DNA of 64,000 nucleotides from Mesostigma viride. Its lineage: Eukaryota > Streptophyta > Mesostigmatophyceae > Mesostigmatales > Mesostigmataceae. The first letter of the stretch is position 1. Every line of letters begins with the position of its first letter. Positions 20,911 through 31,800 of the stretch are shown piece after piece. The stretch covers positions 4,740,692 through 4,804,691 of the forward strand of contig RPFO01000165.1 of the NCBI GenBank assembly GCA_009746045.1, in the 5' to 3' direction. A program made the translations under genes and the position numbers. The notes beneath the pieces were generated by a model. That model did no database searches and had not been told where the DNA came from. It saw only the letters and a list, made by a program, of their open reading frames with translations.

Positions 20911-22491
20911 GGTTGCGGATAGCAATCCCCGACTCATCGATGGCGACTGAAGACCCCGGCAGGAAGTAATGCTTGATGTTGTTGTTCATCATCTCCTCCA
21001 GGTGGTCGCAAAAGTACAGCTTGCCCTCCCGAGAGCTATGGTCGGCAGGGCGCTCGTCGTGGCGGCGGAAATGCAGGTTGTGCTTGATCTTGTAGAACCG
21101 CGCCTTGGGCATGAAACCTGACCAGTCAGGAAACTGGACTGCACCGTGGGTCTTCCCTGACCAGTAGTCAGCTTCGTTGGACAGTGGAATGCACGCCTTT
21201 GCAACAAGGAGCGCGAAAAACACGCCCACCTCATGGGCGGTGATGTCCCCTACGTTGTCAGGTCCCTGCTTGCATTCAATATAGGCGTTGGTCGCCTCTG
21301 CAATCTTGTCCCACTCCTCGCGTTCCCATATTATCAGATGAAACCACCCGAGGGCATCCATGTCCTTATAATTCCGGGGCAGGTGCTGCGCCTTGGCTGG
21401 CCGGTTGCAGGGGTGCACGTCGATGGTCACGCCCTCTTCCTCGGCGCCCTTCTCGTCCCATTGATCGCCTGTCTTGACGACCTAGTCTCGTGCATTGCTG
21501 GCCCACTTTCGCCTCGTCCATCTCCGCCTGCAGCTCGGGATCCCCATACTCCGGCATGGTGTCTTCCTCACTAGACTCGTCATCGCTCGTGTCGGGTGTA
21601 GTGATTGCAGGCCGGGCCACCTTCGCTCGCTCCTCATCAGATTTGCGAGGGCGCCCACGACGCCTTTTGCCACTGGAAGGAGGTGTCGGCACGTCCTCCT
21701 CCTCCTCCTCCTCCTCCTCCAGCTCCTCCTCCTCCCCCCCTCCTCCTCCTCCTCCTCCTCCTGGACATCATCGCCACCTCCATCCTCATCATCGCCATCC
21801 TCCTCATCACCATCCTCCTCGCAATCCCCACCTGATCCGGCGCCGTCATCACCATCGCTGGCATCGCCTGTTCCGCATTCATTTTCTATCGCCTGAATCC
21901 GCTGCTGCACATTGCGCTGCTCCTGCTCATTCTCAGTCTCTAACCACAGCAAGACCTGCCATTCCGTAAGCTTTTCCGTGCTCCTGTCAGCCGCGAAATA
22001 AACCTTCCACAACTCCACTAGCTGTCTACCCCTACCGGCCAGCAGCTTCCTGACGACACCTGTCATCTTGTCTGTTTTATACTTCTTCTGTGCTTTGGCG
22101 ACATAGCCAGCGCCCCAATACGACGTGGGCACTCGTAAAGTACGTCCTAGCAAACCCCTGTCCCTAGCATTCACGTCGAACACCATCTCTGACCACGAAA
22201 TCTGGCGGGAACTGGCCAGATTAGGTTGCCGCCATCGCCGTCGTCTTCGCGCGGTACCGTGCAAAAACACCCAATTTCAGTGGTGCATTTCTGTGTACAG
22301 CTGTCACAATAAAAATATCAAAAATACCAGGATTTTTTCTTGAATTCTATGAGATGTTTCTGACCTATTTTGAAAGTTTCAGACCAAAAATCGCATGTTC
22401 AATAGGTGTGGCAGTTGTCAGATTACAACGCGATACATCGATTTCTAACCCTACAACGCGATGTATCGCGTTGTAAAAAAACACGGGTTAA

Positions 22492-23212
22492 AATTAAATT
22501 ATAACATGCCTCCGTTGGGAGATCATGTAGCACACATTCCATGATGGGTGGGTGGAGTGGAGGAAGCCGCGTAATCGAACTGACCTAACTCTAAGCTATC
22601 TAGTCTAGCCTAACTACAACTAGAAAAGCCTAACTACACTACTCATCAAAACGCCTCCTCCTCTTGGGGGGAGGGGGCTTGCCCACAGGGTCAGGCGTGT
22701 GAGCCTTGACAATCTTCTGCCACCGCGTCTTGTCCTGCATGGCAGTCCAAAGACGGGAGAGAGAGTGGATGCGGTGTTCAAACTGGGCTGGGACCACTAG
22801 GTCGTCCAGCAACATCTGGATGTAGTTCGTGACAGGTTTTCCTACCCTTTTGGGAATGCCCTTGGGGCCAGGCCAGGTCAGAATGTGTCGCCCTGGCTGG
22901 CCAAGCCGCTGGGGGCCTGCCAGACCAAGGGCGGTGTCGACCCAGCTGGTGCGAGCAAGGTGTCCTACAAATGCTATCCTACGCTTCCTCATCTCGTCCG
23001 AAATACGATGCATACCATGATACAAAGACTCCAGGATGACGGGCGCTCGGAAAACCCTACGTTAAGGACCTGTCGGAGCATCCTGTAAACCGTGCCGTTG
23101 AGCCTAGCTGCCAGTTTGGGTGTGAGTGTCCACGCCTCGGCGCCATACGTGAGCACCATGAGGACGAGGACCTTGAAGAGCATGCGCTTGCGGTGCTCGC
23201 CCATGATGTCTT
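22492..23212 (-). pseudogene. 5'-truncated LINE, copy A
   Basis: Encodes the C-terminal part of a LINE ORF2: KRMLFKVLVLMVLTYGAEAW, LNGTVYRMLRQVLNVGF, then RRIAFVGHLART and KTRWQKIVK, closing with a Lys/Arg-rich PKRRRRFDE. A frameshift lies near 23,020. The 3' end is CTCCCAACGGAGGCATG plus an AAATT tail, now split by the piggyBac element. Confidence 0.8.
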
Positions 23213-23223
23213 TGTCATGCTAT

Positions 23224-24358
23224 TAAATTAAATTAAATTAAATTATAACATGCCTCCGTGGGGAGGTCATGTAGCACATATTTCATGATGGATGGGGTGG
23301 AGGAAGCCGCGTAATCGAACTGACCTAACTCTATCTAGAAAATCCTAACTGCACTACTCATCAAAACGCCTCCTCCGCTTGGGGGGAGGTGGCTTGCCCA
23401 CAGGGTCGGGCGTGTGTGCCTTGACAATCTTCTTCCACCGCGTCTTGTCCTGCATGGCAGTCCAAAGACGGGAGAGAGAGTGGATGCGGTGCTCAAACTG
23501 GGCTGGGACCACGAGGTCGTCCAGCAGCATCTGAACGTAGTTGGTGACAGGTTTCCCTACCCTTTTGGGAATGTCCTTGGGGCCAGGCCAGGTCAGAATG
23601 TGCCGCCCTGGCTGTCCAAGCCGCTGGGGGCCGGCCAGACCAAGGGTGGTGTCGACCTGGCTGGTGCGTGCAAGGTGACCTACAAATGCTATCCTACGCT
23701 GTCTAATCTCGTCCGAAACACGAGGCATGCCATGATACAGAGACTCTGATGACGGACGCTCGGAAAAACCTACATTAAGGACCTGCCGGAGCATCCTGTA
23801 AACTGTGCCGTCGAGCCGAGCTGCCAGTTTGGGGGGAGGGTCCACGCCTCGGCGCCATACGTGAGCACCGTGAGGACGAGGACCTTGAAGAGCATGCGCT
23901 TGCGGTGCCCGTTCAGGCCCTTCGAGCGCCAGTAGGGTGTGAGCGAACAGAGCTTGGCCCAGGCAAGGCCGATGCGGGTGTCCACATCGTCGGCGGTGTC
24001 GGGAAGCCAGCTCCCCAACAGCTTGAAGCGGTCGCGGAACGGGACCTCCGTCCCGTCGAGCAGGCGCGGCAGCGGTGGTTTACTGGATGCTCCTATCACC
24101 ATCGCCTCAGTTTTGACACTAATCTCCAGCCCCACCGCCCGCGCCTCCAGGCCCAGGCAGTCCAGCCAGGTCCGTGAATGTGCTCGGGGCGCTCGATGAG
24201 GGTGGTATCATCCGCATAAATCAGGTCGGCAAGGCGGTAACCAGGTCTAACCCCGCCGTGCTCTTTCACGTTAAGGATGTCCAAGCCTGGCTCGAACCCC
24301 TTAAGAGCAGTAAAGCGCGCACGTGCCCGGCGCATGACGTGATCCACGACAATAATGA
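23224..24358 (-). pseudogene. 5'-truncated LINE, copy B, 11-bp target duplication
   Basis: Flanked by TGTCATGCTAT at 23,213-23,223 and 24,359-24,369. The 3' end carries an (AATTT)n tail (about 23,224-23,246). It encodes the end of the reverse transcriptase, with catalytic LIYADDTTLIE (about 24,220), RFKLLGSWLPDTADDVDTRIG, LTYGAEAW, and the same distal block as copy A. Frames shift near 24,130 and 23,840. It shares its family with copy A. Confidence 0.82.
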
Positions 24359-24369
24359 TGTCATGCTAT

Positions 24370-25906
24370 AATTATACTTTTAATTTGAAAAACACTTTTC
24401 TAATTTAATTTGAGAAACGAGAAATTTACGCGTCGAGCCACACAGTAGAAAATTGGTCGTTGACAATTTGCTATTTTTTTAGAATTTCACGTTTTCTCAG
24501 CGACGGGGGCTGAGATTAATTAAGAGGTACCTTGAAATTAAATAAGCCGCATGCCTCCATCAAGATATATTCTTGGAGGTGAGGTTCTATTGGCGTAAAT
24601 GTGTATTATTGTACGACAACGTGTCAGGGGCGACGGAAAGTACTGAAGTCGTTGAAAATTTGGCGTCGTAGCTCGAGTTACGGTCCTAGGACGTTTTGCT
24701 GTACGAGCGTCTATTTCAACTATGCTTCGTAAGTCTACTAGAGTTAGTTCAAAGTGCGTGTCCTTTGGTCGATCCAAAGGCGACAGCGAATGGCCGAATG
24801 CGCATCGCGTGTTTCATAACAGCTGGATGGAAGACGGCGCGAGAGCACAGCCACCACAAGCCACTGGCGGTGGTTGGCAAGGGCGGGACTGCGGGGCGAT
24901 GGCGACAGGGCCACAGAGGCATTCAGGGATTCTAACACGTCTTCAGTTCACGAAGTTTCCCACAGTCCTGGTTGAATATATAAGCACAAAGTCTGTCTAG
25001 CGGGTGAATCTGTCCGACGTGATGAAGAAGGGCGCGATGATATGGAAGAAAGCTGAGGACAGTGTCAACCGTTAAACTCATAAGGATAGTGGTGGACTAT
25101 GCAGGGAAGCCCATGCAAGGAACGCCAACGGTGGTCACGACATTGGTTTATAATCTCAAACGCGACATTTGTTTATAATCTGCCATGTTTTAGGAATCTG
25201 CCACGGTTTTACTGTCCGTCATTTTCATCCAGAAATCTTTTTCAGCCGACGTACCGTCTAATTAGAAGTTTGATCTTCTATGGTCTTGATTTCATTGTTT
25301 CATCGTTGCCTATGCATCTTGTGTGCAGGCAGAAGGCCATGCAAGGCGAGGTGGGCGTGGACGAGGCTCATACAAGATGAAGATGACGCGGTCGATGACC
25401 TAGGGGGGACTTTGTTCCATTCTAGTCGGCATTTAGCAAGACACCGAGCGTTTAAACTAGGGAGGGTACAAAGCGCCACAAGACCAAGTTTTCTGGCATG
25501 TTTGGGTACCCTGAAATCGGAAAATTACGACGGGTTCGACATTTTGTATGAACATTGTATTGACGAAGAAGATAAAGGAAAAAGTAGGAGATACATCGAG
25601 TATGTTCCATGAATCTCACACATTGTGTCTCAATGCGTACAACTTACGTATACTGGTTCGACCATCATGCAAGGATGAGTCGCGAGTCAAACCTTATTAA
25701 GACGCTATCACATATGATGAAGACTGGCCACTTGTCTGCACGGTTGGCAAACCAAATTCCTGCATGGTTGGCAGGGGAGTGTACTATGGAAGGGGTCTGG
25801 ACTATCCCCGTGCGCAATCTGCTTTTGAGATCATGGTAGCGCCAAAGTTAGGTGACCACTCACTGCATGTGATTGCACGTGCCATAGAGCCAGCGCTGTT
25901 ATAGTC
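24370..25906. other. Sparse region with short repeats, no gene recognised
   Basis: Bases 24,380-24,470 (GAGAAACGAGAAATTTACGC, then a CAGTAGAAAA region) recur diverged at 26,225-26,335 in the same orientation, about 1.85 kb apart. This could be terminal direct repeats of an old element. Bases about 24,500-24,640 match the dispersed repeat at 56.9 kb (AGATTAATTAAGAGGTACC). No protein is recognised. Confidence 0.4.
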
Positions 25907-26086
25907 ATGGACGCCATCCTCGATGAGGTGCGTCGGCCTCGCAACAATTACTTGGATGATGACTCCCTCATTGGGAAAGTGGTACAGGACCGCAATAACA
26001 ATGAGCAGCAGCAATGCCCTATTCGGGTGGACAGCGATAGGGACTCGCATGAGTCTGAACTGGAGCAGAAAACCCAGCACATGTGA
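25907..26086 (+). CDS. Possible small exon or ORF, unrecognised
   Basis: A 59-codon frame starting MDAILDEVRRPRNNY with a high proportion of Asp/Glu/Asn/Gln, ending at TGA 26,084-26,086. The composition is more protein-like than that of surrounding frames, and GTTATAG upstream could be a splice acceptor. No family is recognised and there is no second copy to test conservation. This is a weak call. Confidence 0.2.
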   Translation: MDAILDEVRRPRNNYLDDDSLIGKVVQDRNNNEQQQCPIRVDSDRDSHESELEQKTQHM

Positions 26087-27384
26087 ATGCAGAAATGTGT
26101 GCCCTGGGATTATGTGATTTCATGAGGTCTATGTGAAAACAGATATGCATGTCTAGATACGGTGTGTTTTGATGAGACATACGGCTTCAGCATGAAAGCT
26201 TTACCTGGGTGACTTAAAACGGCTGTGTAACTTATTTTTTAATGAAAAACCACTTTTTTTATTTAATCCTAAAAACGAGAAACGAGAAAAATACGCCTCG
26301 AGCCAACAGTAGAAAAAAAAATTAGTCGTCAAAATTGTAGAAAAGTTAGCCAGGAGGAAGGGAAAAGAGAGCACACACAGGACGGGGTTAAAAGAAAAAG
26401 AAAGAAAGTATAAATTTAAAAGGAAGAAGATACAGTTTTACTTTAAGTGAGACAAATTTTCCTGGTTCCTGGACGCACAAAATAATATTAGTAAAGTTAT
26501 AAGGAAAAAATAACAATAACAGAATGAGTAAACCTAATCAATCGAAAACCTGTTGAAAACGTATTGAAAAATCACCAGACAACACCAAAGCTTATGTGTC
26601 GAATGCTGTTCGGTGCACACGAAAGGGACAACAAAACCAATAGAACCGATCAAATCGCAATACAACAAGAAGCAAACACGCCAGCCGACAAGCAACACGA
26701 GATTGTGGCCAACAAAGCCAACCAAGTCATAAAACAAAGGCCGGAAAGTATAAAGAAGCAACAAAACAAACGCCAAAAAACAAATAAAGCCACAAAGCAC
26801 CCGTAGCCAACCAGCCAAGTGTAGAACCCAGGTGAACAAATTGTCACCCCTTTACATGGATTCTGGCGGTTGCAATTCGTACTACACAGGTACAAGCAGC
26901 TCTGACTTGATGCAGAGGGCGGCGCTAATTCAAAGGTAGGATCCACCTATACAAGAGGATCCAGCGCTTTGAGACAGTCCACTCTTCAGGAAGTCCTAAC
27001 TGGCAGCTTGTCAGGAAGTCTGCTGGCAGCCTAAGGTTGATAGAGTACGAATTGTCACCTCATCATCCGCTGCAACTGGGGCAGAGAACACGGCAGCATG
27101 CAGGCGTTTGCTCGTAAGCAACCCTGCAGCCTCGGCAGTTCAATGCGCTGGCCAAGATGTCGATGACCTGCTCTTCTGCTCAATTAATGAGCAGACCTAA
27201 TCCTCGGCACTTGGGATGTCGGTCTGTGAGATGTCCATAAAAATGGTGTCGGCTGCACATGCGATCAAGTGTCACAAAAGAGCAGCAGATTGGACACAAG
27301 CAGTTCACGGGCATGTTAGCGGCCAAAGCGGCATTATGATATTGTGCACTAGCCAACTGAGCAGAATTATCAACTACTTAAACT
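26087..27384. other. A-rich non-coding stretch
   Basis: Contains the second member of the 24.4/26.2 kb direct repeat and a long A-rich region (26,380-26,820). No supported gene. Confidence 0.4.
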
Positions 27385-27575
27385 CGTGATCTCATTGTGG
27401 AGTCACGGAGCACCGGAGTGCTTTTAATCCCTGTATGACAACAGGAAGAAAGGGCAGAGACCCCCATTCTCCTTCATGCCAGAGGCATGCCACAGCAGCA
27501 ACCGGACACGATAGACGATCCGGCAAGTTCTGTGGGTGCAATAAGACCCGCGTGAGCAAATAATAACAAGGAGCG
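27385..27575 (-). repeat. Second copy of the SINE-like repeat
   Basis: Aligns with 20,681-20,910 across GAGTCACGGAGCACCG, TGCTTTTAATCCCTGT, AGAAAGGGCAGAGACCCCC and GCAATAAGACCC. The microsatellite tail and any target duplication are gone, so it is older than the copy in the piggyBac element. Confidence 0.75.
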
Positions 27576-27763
27576 TGGGCAAGTGAGCGAAGCATAGCCA
27601 GGACTTAGCATGGCTGGTTGTACAAGGGCTAAGCTAAGGTTATGGCAAGGTTATGGCTGGTTGTGTACCGTGCGTTAGCTGTGCACGTGACTAGGTATGG
27701 TGGCAAGGCTAAGCAAACATTCTAGGCATGGCTGCCATGGCGGCAGTGACTTCCAAGGATTAA

Positions 27764-27955
27764 GCAGAATGAATTGCCTACCTAAATTACGATTTTGTGT
27801 ACGAGCCAACTAAGCAGAATCCATTGCCTACCTAACACGTGGATATTCCCCTCTTTCTTGTGTACTAGCCAACTAAGCAGAATACATTGCCTACCTAAAT
27901 TACGATATTGTGTACTAGCCAATGATTAAGCAGAATACATTGCCTACCTAAAACT
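27764..27955. repeat. Degenerate tandem repeat, about 4 units
   Basis: Units of about 45-60 bp built from GCAGAAT..ATTGCCTACCTAA, a variable TTACGATATTGTGTAC part and AGCCAACTAA. A partial unit (CTAGCCAACTGAGCAGAAT) also lies near 27,350, next to the SINE-like copy. Confidence 0.75.
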
Positions 27956-28205
27956 TGGCACAGCAGCACGTGCAAGCAGTGTGTTTGATGCAGCTCCAGC
28001 CAGCCCGCTCACGCAACTGCAGTATAATGTCCAATCAATCAGAATTATTCACCACCCCGGCAACCCCACATCACTAATGCTGCAACACCACTCATGTTGG
28101 GCAGCGGACTACAACGCAAACCACACATGATCCTCCATGCAAGCCTATCAAGGGCATAGCGTTGTGCTGCAGAGCCATGTGCAGCAAGGCACACGCATGT
28201 CAGGC

Positions 28206-28411
28206 TGTCAGCAAACTTACTCCCATCGTCAGACGGGCGGAAACAGACACGCGGCCTAGAGGATGACCACCAACAATCATCAGTTTGGCTGCCATAGTTA
28301 GTACAAAACTTACTCCATCGCCCGACGGCCAGAAACAGAAACGCAGCCTGTTCCTAAAGAGGATCATTATACCACCAACAATCGTCGACTTGGAAGCTCT
28401 ACTTACGAAAA
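28206..28411 (-). repeat. Degenerate copies of the HYR gene 3' coding end
   Basis: The sequence encoding the final residues of the HYR gene (CCATCATCCGACGGCCGGAA, about 28,424-28,445) recurs at about 28,310-28,340 and 28,215-28,245, each preceded by an AACAATC-type segment. These are decayed tandem duplications just downstream of the stop. Confidence 0.55.
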
Positions 28412-28866
28412 TCAAAACGTACTCCCATCATCCGACGGCCGGAAACGGCGGATGCGCTCCTGTTGCATCTCCCCCATACGCGTTATCGGGTGCATGGCCG
28501 CAGACGACCTGGGCGTCCCGCGGCGAGGCGTCAACGGGCGGACGGGCACAACCACGGCCGTGGGTGACTCCGGAGCCTTGCAGGAATGTGTCGCGGCTGC
28601 CAGCGCCATCGCAACTGCACGCTTGCGGACGATGATCACGCCGGCGGCGGCCGCCACCAGCACAGCCACGCCGGCCACCACGCCGACGACAAGGCCGATC
28701 GAGACGCCCGACTTGCTGGCGCCCGAGTCAAGGGAGATCCCGTTGTAAGTCGCGTCGTCCACAGGATTTTCCTCTGGGATGGCCCCGGCACCAGCTGTGA
28801 CACACTTCTTGTTCTCGCATTTCTTGCCTGTGCCGCAATCGTGGTCGTTGTTGCACTCCTTGGTAA
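28412..28866 (-). CDS. HYR gene exon 17: Cys motif, TM helix, tail
   Basis: The acceptor CCCGCAG ends at 28,867. The exon gives TKECNNDHDCGTGKKCENKKC (a six-Cys-like disulphide motif), an acidic spacer, then a hydrophobic helix (SIGLVVGVVAGVAVLVAAAA), RKR and a Pro/Arg-rich tail of about 60 residues. The stop is TGA at 28,414-28,412. The basic residues after the helix place the tail in the cytoplasm. Confidence 0.8.
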
Positions 28867-31800
28867 CTGCGGGCCAAACGCAGAGCACAGGCAAGCAGCC
28901 AGGCAAAGCCCAGCGTGAGGTCCAACCCACCAGGTGTCGTGCCAAGTACCTAGTAAGAAACAATCACTACATACCTTACTGTTGGTCAAAACGTAAACCA
29001 CGCAATACAGGTACATTATATTCATACGGCCGGGTTGTGCTTTCCATGTGCAACCCGCAGAATGGGCTGTCTACATGGGTCAATGCTCCACAAACAAGCA
29101 TGGCCATCTCCTATAGATGGCAACCATCATCTGCAACAAAGCCCAGCGTGAGGTCCAACCCACCAGGTGTCGTGCCAAGTACCTAGTAAGAAACAATCAC
29201 TACATACCTTACTGTTGGTCAAAACGTAAACCACGCAATACAGGTACATTATATTCATACGGCCGGGTTGTGCTTTCCATGTGCAACCCGCAGAATGGGC
29301 TGTCTACATGGGTCAATGCTCCACAAACAAGCATGGCCATCTCCTATAGATGGCAACCATCATCTGCAACCGCTTGGCATGACAATGCCCAGGCTGGTGG
29401 GTATCCAAACGATCGGCCAGGGCGAAACTGGTGGTTGATGTATCACACACATCGTGAGGTATTCCCACACAGCACTGGCTGCTACGAAAGCTGCTATGTA
29501 AGCTACTACGTGAACCGGACACAGATGCCCTCAGGCAGGAACAGCTGCCCAGGCGGTCACAGTATAGTTGTGCGCGATTGCTACTGTGCCAATGGAGGGT
29601 GTCGATAATGGAGCGTTTCACGTAGAAACTGCCTTTACATGCCATAGCCCACTTGTTTAGGCCTATAAAAAGTTGTCATGCTCATGCAGCCATGCTGAAT
29701 TCCTTTTTTGGGGGGGGGGAGGGGGGAGGTATCATCAAGGTAGCTTATTTTAGTTTCGCGTATCTTCGTTAGCGTGCCCATGCTCCTGCTGCGCTAGGCA
29801 CCTCCACCCACACGACCCCACCTATACTTTTTCCCGCACATGATTAGTGCCCTAATCTTTTACTCTCGCCTATGAGACTCCGAAGACCCACTTGGCTTCC
29901 CGACCTATTACACACCTACAACGACACTCCTATCAACGACACTGCATACAAGTCCGCCCATGCTACTTACAAATCTCAACGGTGAAGGTGCATGGCAAGA
30001 AGGTATCTCCGGTCTTGACAGCCGTGCATGTCACCGCGGTGGTGCCCAGTATGAAGTTGGAGCCACTTTGTGACGGCGTGCAGTTAAAGCTGGGTTGGCC
30101 ATTGCCGGCATTCAAAGTGTTCAGCAGGTTTTGGAAGGTGACCTGTTTGTCGGTGGTTCCAGAGTTGACGGCTTCGGCGATGTTGGGTGGGCAGATGGTC
30201 TGCACAGGAGGATTCACGGGAGGAGTGGAGGCTGCACACGCCGCACGGCCACGCAGCCACGCGCATGGAGGCGTGCCACAAATGTGCGAACCCAGCACCA
30301 GGAACCGTCACAAGCAGTGCAGGTCATGGAGGGTTAGTAGATTTTCAGCAACCATCAAATCGCCGCAACCTCTGCAGCAAGCATGCCCAACTAATGGCAG
30401 ATATCAAGGAGACAACCAGCGCAGGCCAGAAATCGGGAGAATCCGGACCATGGTAGCTCGAGCCTGCCGTTATCTTGTCCGCGTGTTCGAGTCGTTCAGG
30501 ATGATGAATATGAATGGTGATGGAAATGTGTAGCCTTGTGCATTGAAATTACGGCTGGCTTACGTGTAGAGCGGCTAGATGACATGGCATATATATAGGT
30601 ATCCAACCCACCGCAAAGAGGCCATGGACTTCATCCCTGTCAAGACATGATGAGGGCGGAACACTGCCGCACCAGGGCTCCCTTCTTCAGATGCAGGTGC
30701 GCACGACACGTACACTGCAAAATGAGTAGTCTGAAAAATTACACTAAATAAATTTGGAACATATCTCCGTTGGGAGTACATGTAGCACATATTGTTGTCT
30801 GCAAGGTGCCTTAGAATCAGCAGCCAGGGCTAATAGCTAGGGATTGCCGCCGTGTATATTCCCAGGCAGATGTGGGTGGGAGGATCCGACTTCACTGCTA
30901 CTCAGTAGTGGCCAGCAAGCGACGCAGAAGATGGAGGTATACCGCCATAAGACATCCTTCTGCATAAATTCATTGCAGGGTCTTACCATGTCAGGGTCTT
31001 AGACAGCCACTTTACCCATTACTATGGGCTATGCCGGGCTTTCTTATGTGTAGGCCACAGTCTACGGGCATCAGGTACAAACTACTAAATAACAGGTCCT
31101 TTGTTATTTAGGCCATCCAGTCCACGGGCATCGGGTACTACTTCCACATATGTCCCCCTTGCAACTCTCCTTATGGCCATGGTCAGTTCTTCGCATCCAT
31201 ACCCGCATCACGTAAGAACCCTCTGAACTCTTTTAGGCAGGGCTCGTGACATGACTTCCCGCCACCAGCCACCAGCAAAGGCGTCACTTACCCACAAGAA
31301 CCGTAAAAGCGCATGATCCTTGGTTTCCTGCTGCATCGGTCGCGGTGCAAGTAATGGGATACGTGCCGGCGATGTTGAACACATGCCCAGACGTGACAAC
31401 GTTGTTGCCACCGTCTTTGCACGTGACAGCACGTGAGCCATCCACGTTGTCTAAAGCCGTGGCAGGAGTCCAGGTGGCAGCTGCACCCGCGGTGGACTCC
31501 ACCGGCGAGGTTGGGCAGGTCACCACTGGATTCGTGTTGTCCACTGCACTCGTTGCATGCATACCGAAGGCAGGGATAGAAAATGTGTCAGTGGCAAGGT
31601 GTGCGCGTGCACTAACCAGCATGAGGCAGATCGCAAGCATCCTTAGATATTGTCGAGCTGAGCGCATGCAGCAGGGTACGCGCATGCAGCTGCTTACCTT
31701 GGGCGCACAATATAGGCACCTATCCTGTTGCAACAGCCCAGACAACCGTGACTGCATGGGCAGGCTAGAAAAAACTGGCAAGCCCTCTCACCGCTGCAAA

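Larger units (their letters stand above)
18109..22270 (-). pseudogene. piggyBac-like transposase, broken
   Basis: DDE_Tnp_1_7-type transposase, read right to left. The N-terminal region (22,270-21,770) is rich in charged residues. An acidic poly-Glu stretch (about 21,770-21,690) and an AT-hook-like KRRRGRPRK (about 21,660) follow. The catalytic domain has SGFMPKARFYKIKHNLHF (about 21,095) and VAIDESG (first Asp, about 20,937), then after an insertion PSKPHSYHIRIW, GDRLYTTVD (second Asp, about 20,450) and MWQDRQAVTCLTT (third Asp, about 20,265), and CVDQFDFLL. After the hAT insertion, YCLQKLALG leads to a Cys-rich end with CVVCR, WCKECDLAMCSPDCFNDFH and a basic tail. All three catalytic Asp are kept. 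It is inactivated by a shift in the Glu repeat, a shift near 21,475, one near 20,460, and two insertions. Confidence 0.88.
17509..22487 (-). mobile_element. Complete piggyBac-family transposon with nested insertions
   Basis: Both ends abut TTAA (17,505-17,508 and 22,488-22,491), the invariant piggyBac target. The terminal inverted repeat starts CCCGTGTTTTTTT at both ends, followed by subterminal AACGCGATATATCG / AACGCGATGTATCG motifs. The total is 4,979 bp, or about 3.36 kb without the two nested elements and their target duplications. It lies in the AAATT-rich tail of the LINE at 22.5 kb: the tail continues on both sides (17,494-17,504 and 22,492-22,499). Confidence 0.92.

Noticed and set aside
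24380-26335. LTR retrotransposon between direct repeats at 24.4 and 26.2 kb
   Set aside because: The repeats are only about 95 bp and diverged, with no TG...CA ends, primer site or pol domain visible.
26534-26946. Two hydrophobic minus-strand frames that look like membrane proteins
   Set aside because: They arise from an A-rich plus strand (Phe/Leu codons on the other strand) with no start context, and overlap each other in different frames.
27764-27955. CRISPR-like repeat-spacer pattern
   Set aside because: There are only about four degenerate units with unequal spacing in a eukaryotic context, better read as a decayed minisatellite.
29117-29608. Plus-strand open frame ending in a Cys-rich segment (GCYESCYVSYYVNRTQ, CYCANGGC)
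   Set aside because: The last 80 residues look protein-like, but the first half is a 233-bp tandem duplication and the frame lies antisense in an intron of the HYR gene. There is no start context or homologue I recognise.
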